From Planctomycetota bacterium (lineage in GTDB: Bacteria; Planctomycetota; UBA1135; GCA-002686595), in contig JAEUHY010000015.1 in the NCBI GenBank assembly GCA_016795325.1, forward strand, positions 310,001 to 374,000: 64,000 bases of DNA, read 5' to 3'. The notes under the pieces are model-generated. The model made no database searches. It was not told the DNA's origin and worked only from the letters and a program-made list of their open reading frames with translations. Positions 9,441 through 18,693 of the stretch are shown here, piece after piece. A program made the position numbers and the translations under genes. Within the stretch, counting starts at the first letter, position 1; every line of letters begins with the position of its first letter.

Positions 9441-10508
9441 TCAGAGGCCCAATTCGCGCTCGAGGAACAGCACCGGCTTCTCGAGCCGCGGATCGTGACG
9501 CCAGCCCTGGACCGCGAGCTTCGCGCCGCCGCGGCCCACTTCGACGCTGGCGCTCTCGCCCAGCGGCAGGTGGGAGCTGGTGTCAAACTCGAGCTTGGCC
9601 TGACCGACTTCGGCGCCGGCGCCGTCCAGCAGGCGCACGCGGAACTCGATCACGCGCCCGACCAGGCCGGGAACCCGGTGCCCGGCGCGGTTGCGCACCA
9701 CGAAGGTCGCGAGCTCGCCCTGGCGACGCGCGCTCAACTCGAAGCCCTGGGCGAGGAACGCCGGATCGCGCAGCGACTGCAGTTCGTGGCTGCGCACCGT
9801 GCGCCGGCCGCCGGCCCCGTCGTCGACCTCGCGCAGCGGCGCGAGGTGGCATTCCACGCAACTTGCGCCTGCTGCGACCGGCTCGCTCGCGAGGAAGTCC
9901 TTGGCGATGCCGATCACCGGCCCGACGGTGGTCTTGTGGCACGCGGCGCACAGCGCGTTGCTGCCGGCGCCGACGAATCCGGGGTGTTGGCGCGTGGCGT
10001 GCGCATCCGTGGGCGCACCTGTCGGCCCGAGCATCTCGCCCGCCGGCCCGGCGTGGCAGCTCTCGCACGAGACTCCGAAATGCCACGCCTCCGCGCCTTG
10101 TTTGGGGCGCGGCTGCGGCTTGGCGTCGAGGCTCTCGAGCTTGTGGAGCGGCGCGGGAATGTGGCAGCCGTGGCAGGACTCGGCCTTTTTGCGGCCCGCG
10201 AGGTCCTCCTGGTAGAGCTCGTTGACCCACGCCGTGGCGTGCGTGGTCGCGGCCCACTCCTCGGCGATCTGGGCGTGGCACTCGGCGCAGGCGGTCGGCG
10301 GCGCGACGTCGAGCTTCGCCGGGCGGCCGTCGAGCGCTGGCGCCGGCTTGGCGAGCTTCCACTCTCCCCAGCCCCGTGCGGGGCGACGTGCGCCGAGTGC
10401 GCTTGCGCCGCACACGGCGAGTGTGAGCGCGAGAGCGCCGGCCAGGGCGAGGCGAACGGGGCGCGGCGGCGGGGCGTTGCGCCGTGACGTGGGCGAGGTG
10501 CGGCTCAT
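9441..10508 (-). CDS. Multiheme (five CxxCH) cytochrome c family protein
   Basis: Periplasmic electron carrier or oxidoreductase, about 355 aa. After an N-terminal signal or anchor helix (LALAGALALTLAVCGASALGA) there are five heme c attachment motifs: CAECH, CHGCH, CESCH, CAACH and CVECH, all within the first 220 residues. The C-terminal part is a beta-rich region without cysteines. The arrangement resembles the cytochrome c554 family of multiheme proteins, but I cannot assign a substrate. The ATG at 10508 is preferred over an upstream GTG because it places the signal peptide normally and has a -10-like TACGAT 9 nt upstream. It is divergent from the chemotaxis operon. Confidence 0.88.
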   Translation of the reverse strand: MSRTSPTSRRNAPPPRPVRLALAGALALTLAVCGASALGARRPARGWGEWKLAKPAPALDGRPAKLDVAPPTACAECHAQIAEEWAATTHATAWVNELYQEDLAGRKKAESCHGCHIPAPLHKLESLDAKPQPRPKQGAEAWHFGVSCESCHAGPAGEMLGPTGAPTDAHATRQHPGFVGAGSNALCAACHKTTVGPVIGIAKDFLASEPVAAGASCVECHLAPLREVDDGAGGRRTVRSHELQSLRDPAFLAQGFELSARRQGELATFVVRNRAGHRVPGLVGRVIEFRVRLLDGAGAEVGQAKLEFDTSSHLPLGESASVEVGRGGAKLAVQGWRHDPRLEKPVLFLERELGL

Positions 10509-10517
10509 CGTGCGCCC

Positions 10518-10523
10518 ATCGTA
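10518..10523 (-). promoter_or_regulatory. -10-like TACGAT 9 nt before the cytochrome start
   Basis: TACGAT on the minus strand ends 9 nt before the ATG, so the transcript would have a leader of only about 3 nt. The same TANNNT-to-ATG distance occurs upstream of the DUF2157 gene and the second kinase. No -35 element is seen. Confidence 0.35.
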
Positions 10524-10603
10524 GGCGGCGCGGAAGGTCCCAGGCACGGGACGCACGGCGGAGTTGGCCGCGTCGCGGACGCGGCCTGCTCAATCTCGCG
10601 CCG

Positions 10604-10963
10604 ATGCCGTCCGACACAAACGCGTCACACATGGCCACATCGAATGCCCTCAGCGTGGAACGCGGCGCACACGACATGCGTGTCCGCCCCGAGCCGGAAC
10701 TGACCGCCGCGCAGGCGTCAGCGCTGCGCGCTGCGCTCGACGACCTTCTCGCGGAACCGGTCCCGCTGGTGCTCGATCTGCGCGCCCTGGAGCGCCTCGA
10801 CGCGTGCGGATTGCAACTGCTGCTCGCGTTCGTTGCGGCGCGCCGCACGCTCGGGCTGGCCTGTTCGATCGATGCGGACAACGCCGTCGTGCGCGACGCC
10901 GTGCGCGTCAGCGGTTTGGGACAGCACCTGGGTCTGGATCTCGCGGAGCAGCCAATCGCATGA
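10604..10963 (+). CDS. STAS domain protein, non-phosphorylatable type, chemotaxis operon
   Basis: 119 aa, single STAS (anti-sigma antagonist-like) domain. The signature helix start reads LERLDACGLQLLL. Anti-sigma antagonists of the SpoIIAA type have a phosphorylatable Ser after the Asp (D-S-S-G), whereas here it is Ala (D-A-C-G), so classic Ser phosphorylation at that place is not possible. It is the first gene of the chemotaxis operon and overlaps the next gene by ATGA, so it is likely a structural or scaffolding STAS protein for the array. The start ATG at 10604 is the first good one; an ATG at 10631 is an alternative. Confidence 0.8.
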   Translation: MPSDTNASHMATSNALSVERGAHDMRVRPEPELTAAQASALRAALDDLLAEPVPLVLDLRALERLDACGLQLLLAFVAARRTLGLACSIDADNAVVRDAVRVSGLGQHLGLDLAEQPIA

Positions 10964-11937
10964 GCGTCACACCTCCCCTTCCTCCCGCGGGCGAGCGCGC
11001 ACCTCAGGTCGACGCGGTCCTGCCGGTGTTGCCGGTGCTCGCGCGCCAACTGCGCGAGACGCAGGCGCAGGTCGAGAACTCCGTGGTGAACGTCTGCGCG
11101 AACTTCAACGGCATGGCGAGCCGCGCGCGTTCGGGCGTCGAACAAGCGGCGAAGCTGCTCGGCGGAGACGGATCCGAAGACGGGACCACCCTGATCGGCT
11201 TGATCGAGTCGTCGCACGGCACGCTCGACACGTTGATGACGCGCATCGTGCGCGGCGGCGAGCTCTCGATGAAGGCCGTCTACCGCATGGACGATGTCGA
11301 AGAGGGGATGAAGCGCATCAGCTCGATCCTCTCCGCCGTCAGCGACGTCGCCACGCGCACGCGCTTGCTCACGGTCAACGCCAAGATCGAAGCCGCGCGC
11401 GTGGGCGAACAGGGCAAGGGCTTCGCCGTCGTGGCGGGCGAGATCAGTCAGCTCTCGGCGAAGTCCGCTGAGATCGTCGAGTCGATCACGGAGATCCTCA
11501 CCAAGCTCTCCGCCGATGTGGGAGCGACCGTGAGTGATCTGCGCGAACTGGCTTCCGCCGACATGGGCGAGGTGTTGCTCGGAAAGCAGCGCATCGAGGA
11601 GTCGATGCACGCGCTCGAAGCGCGGCACACGCTGCTGCAAGACCGTCTGCGCGCCGTCGCGGCCGAAGGCGAAGCGTTGGCCGACGAGATCGCAGGCGCG
11701 GTGGTCGGACTGCAGTTCCAAGATCGCGTGAGCCAACGACTCGGCCACGTGATCGAAGGCCTCGAGACGGTCGAAAAGACGCTCGCCTCGCGCGGCGCCG
11801 TGCGCGCGGGCGAACTCGTGAACGAACTCCAGCAGCGCTACACGATGGCCGAGGAGCGGGGAGCTGCGACAAACGCGCCTCGCGCGCCCCTCGGCGGCCG
11901 TCCGGCCGCGCCCGACGCCGACGTGGTGCTGTTCTAA
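10960..11937 (+). CDS. Soluble methyl-accepting chemotaxis-like signalling protein
   Basis: 325 aa, without transmembrane segments. The core is a coiled-coil signalling domain whose hairpin tip reads NAKIEAARVGEQGKGFAVVAGEI (about residues 142-164 in total), matching the CheA/CheW-binding tip of MCPs with small substitutions. It lacks a HAMP or sensor domain, so it is cytosolic and probably senses an internal signal or works as an array component. The last residues are DVVLF, a tail similar to that of the CheR-CheD protein in the same operon. Start ATG overlaps the STAS stop. Confidence 0.85.
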   Translation: MSVTPPLPPAGERAPQVDAVLPVLPVLARQLRETQAQVENSVVNVCANFNGMASRARSGVEQAAKLLGGDGSEDGTTLIGLIESSHGTLDTLMTRIVRGGELSMKAVYRMDDVEEGMKRISSILSAVSDVATRTRLLTVNAKIEAARVGEQGKGFAVVAGEISQLSAKSAEIVESITEILTKLSADVGATVSDLRELASADMGEVLLGKQRIEESMHALEARHTLLQDRLRAVAAEGEALADEIAGAVVGLQFQDRVSQRLGHVIEGLETVEKTLASRGAVRAGELVNELQQRYTMAEERGAATNAPRAPLGGRPAAPDADVVLF

Positions 11938-11967
11938 GTCCGCAGCTTCGCATTTCGAGGACACTCC

Positions 11968-12333
11968 GTGACCAAGACCGTGCTCATCGTCGACGACTCC
12001 GTCTCCATGCGACAGATGGTGGCGTTCACCCTCAAACAGGCTGGCTTTCAGGTGCTCGAAGGCGGCAATGGCAAGGAGGCGCTCGAACGCCTGGCCGGCG
12101 CCAAGGTCGACCTGATCATCACCGACCTCAACATGCCCGTGATGGACGGCATCACGTTCGTCCGCGAGGCGCGCGCCAAACCGCAGAACAAGTTCACGCC
12201 GATTCTGCTGCTGACCACCGAGTCGCAGGAATCCAAGAAGCAAGAGGGCAAGGCCGCCGGGGCCACGGGCTGGATCGTCAAGCCCTTCAATCCCGAGCAA
12301 CTGCTCAAGGTCGTCCAGAAAGTCGCCCCGTAG
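11968..12333 (+). CDS. cheY: Single-domain response regulator CheY
   Basis: 121 aa, a lone receiver domain that carries the phosphoryl signal from CheA. The acidic pocket Asp9/Asp10, phospho-acceptor Asp53, switch Thr83/84 and Lys105 (in VKPF) are all present. It starts with GTG at 11968. It precedes cheA by 19 nt, so CheA is its probable kinase. The output (flagellar motor, pili or another target) cannot be told from this window. Confidence 0.93.
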   Translation: MTKTVLIVDDSVSMRQMVAFTLKQAGFQVLEGGNGKEALERLAGAKVDLIITDLNMPVMDGITFVREARAKPQNKFTPILLLTTESQESKKQEGKAAGATGWIVKPFNPEQLLKVVQKVAP

Positions 12334-12352
12334 CGCGGAGCCCGCTCGCGTC

Positions 12353-14395
12353 ATGCAGATCGACCTAACGCCCTTTCGCCGCGCCTTTCTCGATGAGTCG
12401 GCCGAACACGTCGCCGCACTCGAAGAAGGGCTTTTGCGTCTGGAGAGCCAGCCCGAAGACAGCGAGTTGCTCAGCAGCATCTTCCGCGCCGCGCACTCGG
12501 TGAAGGGCGGCGCGGGCAGCTTCGGATTCGAGGACGTCGCGCGGTTCACGCACTCCGTCGAGAACTTGCTCGACCGCATGCGCAATGGGCTGGTGCGCGT
12601 GGAGCGCTCGCTCGTCGATCTGCTGCTGCGCGCCAACGACGTGCTCAAGTGTCTGCTCGAGGCCGCTCGCGCGAAGGAATACGGCCAGCCCGCAGCGGCC
12701 GCGTGCGACACGCGCGCGATCGTGGCCGAGTTGCAACAACGTCTGGGTGCGCCCGACGGCCACGCGGCGAGCGCCGCGCCCGCCGCCGCCGGCGCCACGG
12801 CGAGCCCTAAGTCGACGTCGCTGTGGCGCATCGAATTCGCGCCGCACGCAGACTTCTTCCGCACGGGTTCCGACCCGCTGCTGCTCCTGCGTGAACTCGC
12901 AGGTCTGGGGCGCGTGGCGTCCATCGAAGCGGATCTGCACGCCGTGCCGAGCTGGGACGCCTTCGAACCCGAGGACTGCTACCTCGCGTGGCGGATCGAG
13001 CTCGAGAGCAGCGCGACGCTCGCTGAACTGAACGACGTGTTCCTGTTCTCCAGCGACGACGCCCGCGTCCAGATCCAGCCCGGCGAAGCGGCGCGCGCCG
13101 ACGCGCCGGACACTGCGGTTTCCACGGCCTCCGTCGACGCGGCCCCTGCGGTCGCGCACGGCGCTGCGCAGACGCCCAGCGGGACGCAGCGGCGCTCCGG
13201 CGCCGAGAGCGCTTCGATCCGCGTCAGCGTCGAGAAGGTCGACCAACTCATCAACGTCATCGGCGAACTGGTCATCGCGCAGTCGATGGTCGCCGACGTC
13301 GTGAACAACTTCTCGCCCGAGCGCGTCGGTCAGCTGCGCGAGGCCGTGCTGGCCGTCGAGCGCAACACCCGTGACCTCCAGGAACGGGTCATGGCGGTGC
13401 GCATGGTGCCCATCGGCAGCATCTTCAGTCGTTTCCCGCGCATCGTGCGCGATCTCGCTGCGCAGCTGGGCAAGGAAGTGCGGCTGGAACTCGAGGGCGA
13501 AGAGACCGAACTCGACAAGGGCGTGGTCGAGAAGATCAGCGACCCGCTCACGCATTTGATCCGCAACTCGCTCGACCACGGAGTCGAGCCCCCCGACGAG
13601 CGCGAGCGCTGCGGCAAACCGCGCGAGGGCGTGGTGCGGCTGCGCGCCCTCACCGAGGGAGGCAGCGTGTTCGTCGAGATCGCCGATGACGGCGCCGGGC
13701 TCAACACCGAACGTATTCGCGCCAAGGCTCTGGAAAAGGGGTTGATGCGCCCCGACGACAACTGGAGTCAGGAGCAAATCCATCAATTGATCTTCCAGCC
13801 CGCGTTTTCGACCGCAGCAAAAGTGTCGGATGTCTCCGGCCGCGGCGTGGGCATGGATGTCGTCAAGAAGAATGTCGAATCGCTCGGCGGCGCCGTCGCG
13901 ATCCACTCGACGCGCGGCCAAGGCGCGCGCTTCCGCATCAAGTTGCCGCTCACGTTGGCGATCCTCGATGGACTGTCACTGTCCGTCGGCGGACAGATCT
14001 TCATCCTGCCGCTGGTTTCGATCGTCGAGTCGTTCCGACCGCGCGCGACCGCCCTCAAGACGCTGCTCTCCGGCGGAGAGGTGGCGCTCGTGCGCGGCCA
14101 GGCTTTGCCGCTGCTGCGCGCGCATCGGCTGCTCGGCATCGAGAACGCGCAGACCGATCCGACCAAAGCCCTGCTCGCCATCGTCGAGAGCGACGGGCGC
14201 CGCGTCGCGTTGCTCGTCGACGAGCTGTGCGGCCAGAGCCAAGTCGTGATCAAGAACCTCGACGCCAACTTCCGCCGCGTGGAGGGCGTGATGGGGGCCA
14301 CGATCATGGGCGACGGACGCGTGGCGCTGATCCTCGATGTCCCGGGACTCATCCGCCTTTCCGAGGGAACGTCCTCGACACTCGCCCTGGCCTGA
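12353..14395 (+). CDS. cheA: Chemotaxis histidine kinase CheA
   Basis: 680 aa. Domains in order: HPt domain with phospho-His48 in AAHSVKGGAG; a P2-like region (about 157-240) flanked by Ala/Pro linkers; dimerisation helices (about 287-345); a HATPase core with the N-box RNSLDHGVE (about 404), the G1 motif ADDGAGL and G2 motif GRGVGMD (about 496); and a C-terminal CheW-like P5 domain (about 536-670). All catalytic motifs are intact, so it should autophosphorylate and pass phosphate to CheY, CheB and possibly the receiver-phosphatase protein encoded downstream in the operon. Confidence 0.97.
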   Translation: MQIDLTPFRRAFLDESAEHVAALEEGLLRLESQPEDSELLSSIFRAAHSVKGGAGSFGFEDVARFTHSVENLLDRMRNGLVRVERSLVDLLLRANDVLKCLLEAARAKEYGQPAAAACDTRAIVAELQQRLGAPDGHAASAAPAAAGATASPKSTSLWRIEFAPHADFFRTGSDPLLLLRELAGLGRVASIEADLHAVPSWDAFEPEDCYLAWRIELESSATLAELNDVFLFSSDDARVQIQPGEAARADAPDTAVSTASVDAAPAVAHGAAQTPSGTQRRSGAESASIRVSVEKVDQLINVIGELVIAQSMVADVVNNFSPERVGQLREAVLAVERNTRDLQERVMAVRMVPIGSIFSRFPRIVRDLAAQLGKEVRLELEGEETELDKGVVEKISDPLTHLIRNSLDHGVEPPDERERCGKPREGVVRLRALTEGGSVFVEIADDGAGLNTERIRAKALEKGLMRPDDNWSQEQIHQLIFQPAFSTAAKVSDVSGRGVGMDVVKKNVESLGGAVAIHSTRGQGARFRIKLPLTLAILDGLSLSVGGQIFILPLVSIVESFRPRATALKTLLSGGEVALVRGQALPLLRAHRLLGIENAQTDPTKALLAIVESDGRRVALLVDELCGQSQVVIKNLDANFRRVEGVMGATIMGDGRVALILDVPGLIRLSEGTSSTLALA

Positions 14396-14416
14396 GCGCC
14401 GAACTCGCAAGCTTCC

Positions 14417-14884
14417 ATGAACACCACCAAACAAGCCGACGCCGCTGACGTGCGCCAATACCTGACCTTCCGACTCGCCCAAGAGGAGTACGGGGTCTCG
14501 ATCCTGCGTGTGCAGGAAATCAAGGGGTACTCGGCGGTCACGCCGATCCCCAATGCGCCGCCCCACGTGCGCGGCGTGATGAACCTGCGCGGCGCAGTGA
14601 TGCCGGTGCTCGACCTGCGGCTGCGCTTCGGATTGCCGCAGGCGGAAACCACCAAGTTCACCGTGATCGTGGTCGTCAACGTCGCGAACAAGATCGTCGG
14701 ACTCGTGGTCGACGCCGTGAACGACGTCCTCGACTGTGACGCGCATTCGATCGAGCCCTGCCCGTCGCTGGGAGCGGGAGTCGACACCAGCTTCCTCACC
14801 GGCATGGCCAAGCAGGGCGAACGCCTTGTGGCCCTGCTCGACCTCGAACGCGTCTTCGGCGTCGAACCGGCCCTGGCCGCCTGA
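14417..14884 (+). CDS. cheW: Chemotaxis coupling protein CheW
   Basis: 155 aa, the usual CheW length. SH3-like double barrel that links receptors to CheA. It contains the typical segments [16 protein letters not shown] and VMPVLDLR (about residues 45-70) and [11 protein letters not shown] (about 95-106). Lies 21 nt after cheA and 47 nt before the transmembrane receptor gene. Confidence 0.95.
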   Translation: MNTTKQADAADVRQYLTFRLAQEEYGVSILRVQEIKGYSAVTPIPNAPPHVRGVMNLRGAVMPVLDLRLRFGLPQAETTKFTVIVVVNVANKIVGLVVDAVNDVLDCDAHSIEPCPSLGAGVDTSFLTGMAKQGERLVALLDLERVFGVEPALAA

Positions 14885-14931
14885 CCGCCGCGTTCCAGCC
14901 GCACACGCCATTCCTCAACCCGGATTCCCAC

Positions 14932-16650
14932 ATGACTGTTCGCTCGAAACTCATCGCCCTGGTCTCGGCCTTCGTCGTCGGCTTCGCCCTGTTCTTGGGG
15001 CTCGCGTTCCGAGCCATGCCCGCGAATCTGGAGAGCTCGGACTATCGCTACATCAGCCAGACCAAGGACCTGATCGCTGACGTCCTTCCGCCGCCGGTGT
15101 TCGTGGTCGAGGCGTACTCCGAGGCGCTGCATCTGGTGACCGAGAGCGAACGCGCGGAAATCGACGCCCACGTCGAGGCGCTCGAGCGCTTGAACACCGA
15201 CTTCGAGACGCGCCTGACGTTCTGGTCGGAGAACCTCACCGACCCGGCCGCGCGCGACCTCGTGTTGGTGCGCGCCGCCGCGCCGGGGCGTGAGTTCTTC
15301 GAGGTCGCGCTGGGCGAGCTCGCCGACGCAGTGCGGGCGGGCGACACGGCGAAGGCCGAGCAGATCGCGCACGGCCAGCTGACCGAGCTCTACAAGGAGC
15401 ACACGGAGGAGATAAAGGCCGCCGTGGAGCGCGCCAACTTGCTCGTGGCGGCGCAGATCGGCGAGGCGGCCGAGTCCGTCACGGCGCGCAAGGCGCAGCT
15501 CGCGGTCGTCGCTGGCGTGTTCGTGCTCATCGCGCTCGTGCTCGGCTGGACGGTTGCGCGCAGCGTGAACGGTTCGATCGCGGACGCCAATCGAGTGCTG
15601 AGCCGCGTCGCGGAGCGCGACCTCACCCAACGCATGGCCGCCGACGGGCGCGACGAATTCGCGCAGATGGCGCGCGCGATCAACGTCGCGCTCGAGGGCC
15701 TGTGCCAGGCGCTGGGGAATGTCGATCAGTCCGTCGAAGGCGTCTCGAGCTCGTCGCGCCAGCTGACGTCGGCCGCGGACGACATCTCGTCGGGCGCGCA
15801 GAAGTCGGCGGCCAGCCTCGAGCAGACTGCTGCGAGCCTCGAGCAGATCACGTCGACCGTGCAGCAGAACGCGGACAACGCGCAGCAGGCTGCGCAACTC
15901 GCGCAGGGCGCCAGCGACGTGGCCAAGGCGGGCGGCGAAGTCACCGCGCGGGCTGTGTCGGCGATGGGTGAGATCAACGAGTCCTCGCGCAAGATCGCGG
16001 ACATCATCACCACGATCGATGACATCGCGTTCCAGACCAACCTCCTGGCGCTGAACGCCGCAGTCGAAGCGGCGCGTGCGGGAGAGCAGGGCCGCGGGTT
16101 CGCGGTCGTCGCGAGCGAAGTGCGCAACCTCGCGCAACGCTCGGCCGCTTCGGCCAAGGAGATCAAGGGCCTGATCGAGGACAGCGTGCAACGCGTCGAG
16201 CGCGGCTCGCAGCTCGTCGGTCAGTCGGGACAACGCCTGGCCGAGATCGTGGCTTCGATCCAACGCGTGGCCGACATCATCGCCGAGATCGCGGCCGCGT
16301 CGCGCGAGCAATCGGCCGGCATCGGACAGCTCAATCAGGCTGTGACCCAGCTCGATCAAGTCACGCAAGCCAACGCCGCTCAGACCGAGGAGCTCACGGG
16401 CACGGCGTCGTCCCTGTCGCAAGACGCCAGCCGCATGCGCGATCAGGTCGCGCTGTTCCAGATCGGCGCGGCGGCGCGCTCGCGCGCGGGTTCGACCCGC
16501 CCCGCTCCGGCGTCGGCCCCGCGCAAGGCTGCGGCATCCAAACGTGCGGCGCCGGCGGCCAAGAGTGCGCACGCCAGCGCCAGCGACGAACTCGAGTCCA
16601 AACTGGCGGCCGCCACCAGCGCCGTCGAGAACGCCTTCGAAGAGTTCTGA
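14932..16650 (+). CDS. Transmembrane methyl-accepting chemotaxis protein
   Basis: 572 aa. TM1 lies at about residues 8-27 and TM2 at about 193-213; they enclose a helical periplasmic sensor of about 160 residues (four-helix-bundle type, ligand unknown). HAMP follows at about 214-267, then a long signalling coiled coil with the canonical tip [20 protein letters not shown]. After a flexible Ala/Pro/Lys-rich linker (about 525-560) the protein ends in AFEEF. That tail fits the aromatic-x-x-aromatic pattern of the CheR-tethering pentapeptide (NWETF in enterobacteria). The next gene encodes CheR, which makes a tethering role plausible. Confidence 0.95.
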   Translation: MTVRSKLIALVSAFVVGFALFLGLAFRAMPANLESSDYRYISQTKDLIADVLPPPVFVVEAYSEALHLVTESERAEIDAHVEALERLNTDFETRLTFWSENLTDPAARDLVLVRAAAPGREFFEVALGELADAVRAGDTAKAEQIAHGQLTELYKEHTEEIKAAVERANLLVAAQIGEAAESVTARKAQLAVVAGVFVLIALVLGWTVARSVNGSIADANRVLSRVAERDLTQRMAADGRDEFAQMARAINVALEGLCQALGNVDQSVEGVSSSSRQLTSAADDISSGAQKSAASLEQTAASLEQITSTVQQNADNAQQAAQLAQGASDVAKAGGEVTARAVSAMGEINESSRKIADIITTIDDIAFQTNLLALNAAVEAARAGEQGRGFAVVASEVRNLAQRSAASAKEIKGLIEDSVQRVERGSQLVGQSGQRLAEIVASIQRVADIIAEIAAASREQSAGIGQLNQAVTQLDQVTQANAAQTEELTGTASSLSQDASRMRDQVALFQIGAAARSRAGSTRPAPASAPRKAAASKRAAPAAKSAHASASDELESKLAAATSAVENAFEEF

Positions 16651-16673
16651 GCGAAAACGGGCACGCGACTCGA

Positions 16674-16710
16674 GCGGCGCCGCGCGGTCGAGGAGGCCGC
16701 GCGGCGCCGC
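16674..16710 (+). terminator. 14-bp GC hairpin after the MCP gene
   Basis: Perfect 14-bp stem (16674-16687 with 16697-16710) and a 9-nt loop, 24 nt after the MCP stop. There is no following U-run. It may attenuate transcription between the receptor gene and cheRD, or stabilise the upstream mRNA. Confidence 0.5.
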
Positions 16711-16831
16711 GTCGCTTGCGCACCCGCCTGCGCGCCGCTGACCGCCGGCGTCGGACTCCAGAATCGCCCTCGGGCTGGTCGAAAGGCCGCGGCTACGCGC
16801 CGCATCCTCCTCGACGCAGCGTCCGACACCG

Positions 16832-18337
16832 ATGAAGCACCGCAGCCCGCCGCCGTCCTCCGACGAGGCCTCTCCCGTCGACTCCGGCCTCGGAGCGGCC
16901 GAGTTCGAGGCGCTGCGCGCGCTGATCTACGAACTCACCGGGATCAGCCTCAACGATTCCAAGCGCAGCCTGGTCGAGGCTCGCCTGGCGCGCCGGCTGC
17001 GCAGTCTGGGGATGGCGAGCTACGCCGAGTACTGCGAGTTCGTGCGCTCCGACGAGGTCGACGACGACGAGGTGCGCGAGCTGATCAACTGCGTCACCAC
17101 CAACAAGACCGACTTCTTCCGCGAGCCGCACCACTTCGAGTTCCTGCGCTCGACGCTGTTTCCCGAGCTGGAGCAGCGCGCGGCGCGCGGCGCGCCCAAG
17201 CGCGTGCGGCTGTGGAGTGCGGCGTGCTCGAGCGGTGAAGAGCCGTACACGCTCGCGATGACCGCGCTCGAGCACTTCGGCGGCAAGGGCTGGCAGATCG
17301 AGATCCTCGCCACGGACATCGACACGGACGTGCTCGCGCGCGCCAAGGCCGGCGTTTACCCGGCCGAACGCGCCGAGACGATCCCCGGCGAGCGTCTGCG
17401 GCGCTTCTTCCTGCGCGGCAAAGGCGAGTGGGTGGGCCACTACAAGGTGCGGCCCGAACTGAGCCAATGCGTGACGTTCCGCCGGCTCAACTTCATGGAC
17501 GCGGACTGGGGCATCGACACCAAGTTCGACGCCATCTTCTGCCGCAACGTCGTGATCTACTTCGACCGCCGGACACAGGAGGCGCTGTTCCGCCGGATGC
17601 ACGCGCTCCTCGACGAACGCGCGTACCTGATGATCGGGCACTCGGAGAGCTTGAGCTTTCTGAGCAACCTGTTCGAGGCGCTGGCGGGCACGGTCTACCG
17701 CAAGCGCAACACCGCCGCCGCACTGCCGGCGGTGGCGATGCCCAGCCGCAGCACGCGGCCCGACCCGAGTGCGCCGCGCGCTGACCTCAAGCGCCAGACG
17801 ATCACGATCGGCGAGGTGTTCGCCAGCGACACCCCGGCCGCGGTGCGCACCGTGCTCGGCTCGTGCGTCTCAGCCTGTCTGTGGGATCCGTTGGCCAAGG
17901 TCGGCGGCATGAACCACATCCTGCTGCCCGAGGCGCCCGGCGGCGAGGAGCACTCGAGCCGCTACGGCGTGCACGCGATGGAACTGCTGATCAACGCGAT
18001 CATGCACAAGGGCGGAGAGCGTCGGCGGCTGCGCGCCAAGATCTTCGGCGCCGCCCACGTGCTCGCTCAGGTTTCCTACGCCGGCTCTGCGCCGCAGCGC
18101 AACGCTGCCTTTCTCAAGCAGTTCCTGGAGCGCGAGCAGATCCCGATCGTGGCGACGCGCCTGGGCGGTTCGGCGCCGCTCGAAGTCGTGTTCCACACCC
18201 ACGACGGACGCGCGCTCGTGCGTCCCGTCGGTGGGACGCTGGTCGCCGATCTGGCGCGCACCGAGCACCAGTACGGCCAGGAGATCAGCCGAAAGGTCGT
18301 CAAGCCGACCGACGAGGGAGACGTCACGCTGTTCTGA
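16832..18337 (+). CDS. CheR methyltransferase-CheD deamidase fusion
   Basis: 501 aa joining two receptor-modifying enzymes. Residues about 20-290 are CheR: an N-terminal helical domain, then the SAM-binding fold with WSAACSSGEEPYTLAM and the FCRNVVIYFD motif. Residues about 325-490 are CheD: the active-site Cys345 in LGSCVSACLWDP and His362 in MNHILLP are present. CheR methylates receptor glutamates; CheD deamidates receptor glutamines. Both normally exist as separate proteins. The last residues, DVTLF, resemble the DVVLF tail of the soluble MCP-like protein. The gene lies between the receptor and the second STAS gene. ATG at 16832 is the only early start and leaves a short disordered leader. 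Confidence 0.93.
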   Translation: MKHRSPPPSSDEASPVDSGLGAAEFEALRALIYELTGISLNDSKRSLVEARLARRLRSLGMASYAEYCEFVRSDEVDDDEVRELINCVTTNKTDFFREPHHFEFLRSTLFPELEQRAARGAPKRVRLWSAACSSGEEPYTLAMTALEHFGGKGWQIEILATDIDTDVLARAKAGVYPAERAETIPGERLRRFFLRGKGEWVGHYKVRPELSQCVTFRRLNFMDADWGIDTKFDAIFCRNVVIYFDRRTQEALFRRMHALLDERAYLMIGHSESLSFLSNLFEALAGTVYRKRNTAAALPAVAMPSRSTRPDPSAPRADLKRQTITIGEVFASDTPAAVRTVLGSCVSACLWDPLAKVGGMNHILLPEAPGGEEHSSRYGVHAMELLINAIMHKGGERRRLRAKIFGAAHVLAQVSYAGSAPQRNAAFLKQFLEREQIPIVATRLGGSAPLEVVFHTHDGRALVRPVGGTLVADLARTEHQYGQEISRKVVKPTDEGDVTLF

Positions 18338-18377
18338 TCGCTCGCGCCCCCCCGCGCACCGCACTTGCCCCTCGACC

Positions 18378-18680
18378 ATGACCATCCACGCATCCAGTTC
18401 CGCCAACGGCGACACGCTCACGATCCGCATCACGGGGACGCTCGACTTCAAGAGCCACGCTGAGTTCCGCCGCGCTTACGAGGGGGCGCCCGCGCGGCCG
18501 CGCAGCGTCGTGATCGACATGGCCGAGGCCGACTACATCGACAGCGCCGCGCTCGGGATGCTGCTGCTGATGCGTCAGCACTTCGGCGAGGGCGCTTCCT
18601 TCGCTGTCACCAATGCAAAACCCGCAGTGATGAAGATCCTGCAGGTCGCCAACTTCCAGAAGCTGTTCAAGGTCGCCTGA
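18378..18680 (+). CDS. STAS domain protein (anti-sigma factor antagonist type)
   Basis: 100 aa, one STAS domain. Unlike the STAS protein at the start of the operon, it keeps a Ser at the phosphorylation position (Ser56 in YIDSAALGMLL). In partner-switch systems this Ser is phosphorylated by an anti-sigma kinase and dephosphorylated by a SpoIIE/PP2C phosphatase. The next gene, 13 nt downstream, encodes exactly such a phosphatase joined to a HATPase domain, so the two probably form a pair. Confidence 0.85.
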   Translation: MTIHASSSANGDTLTIRITGTLDFKSHAEFRRAYEGAPARPRSVVIDMAEADYIDSAALGMLLLMRQHFGEGASFAVTNAKPAVMKILQVANFQKLFKVA

Positions 18681-18693
18681 GCAAGGCGCCCCT

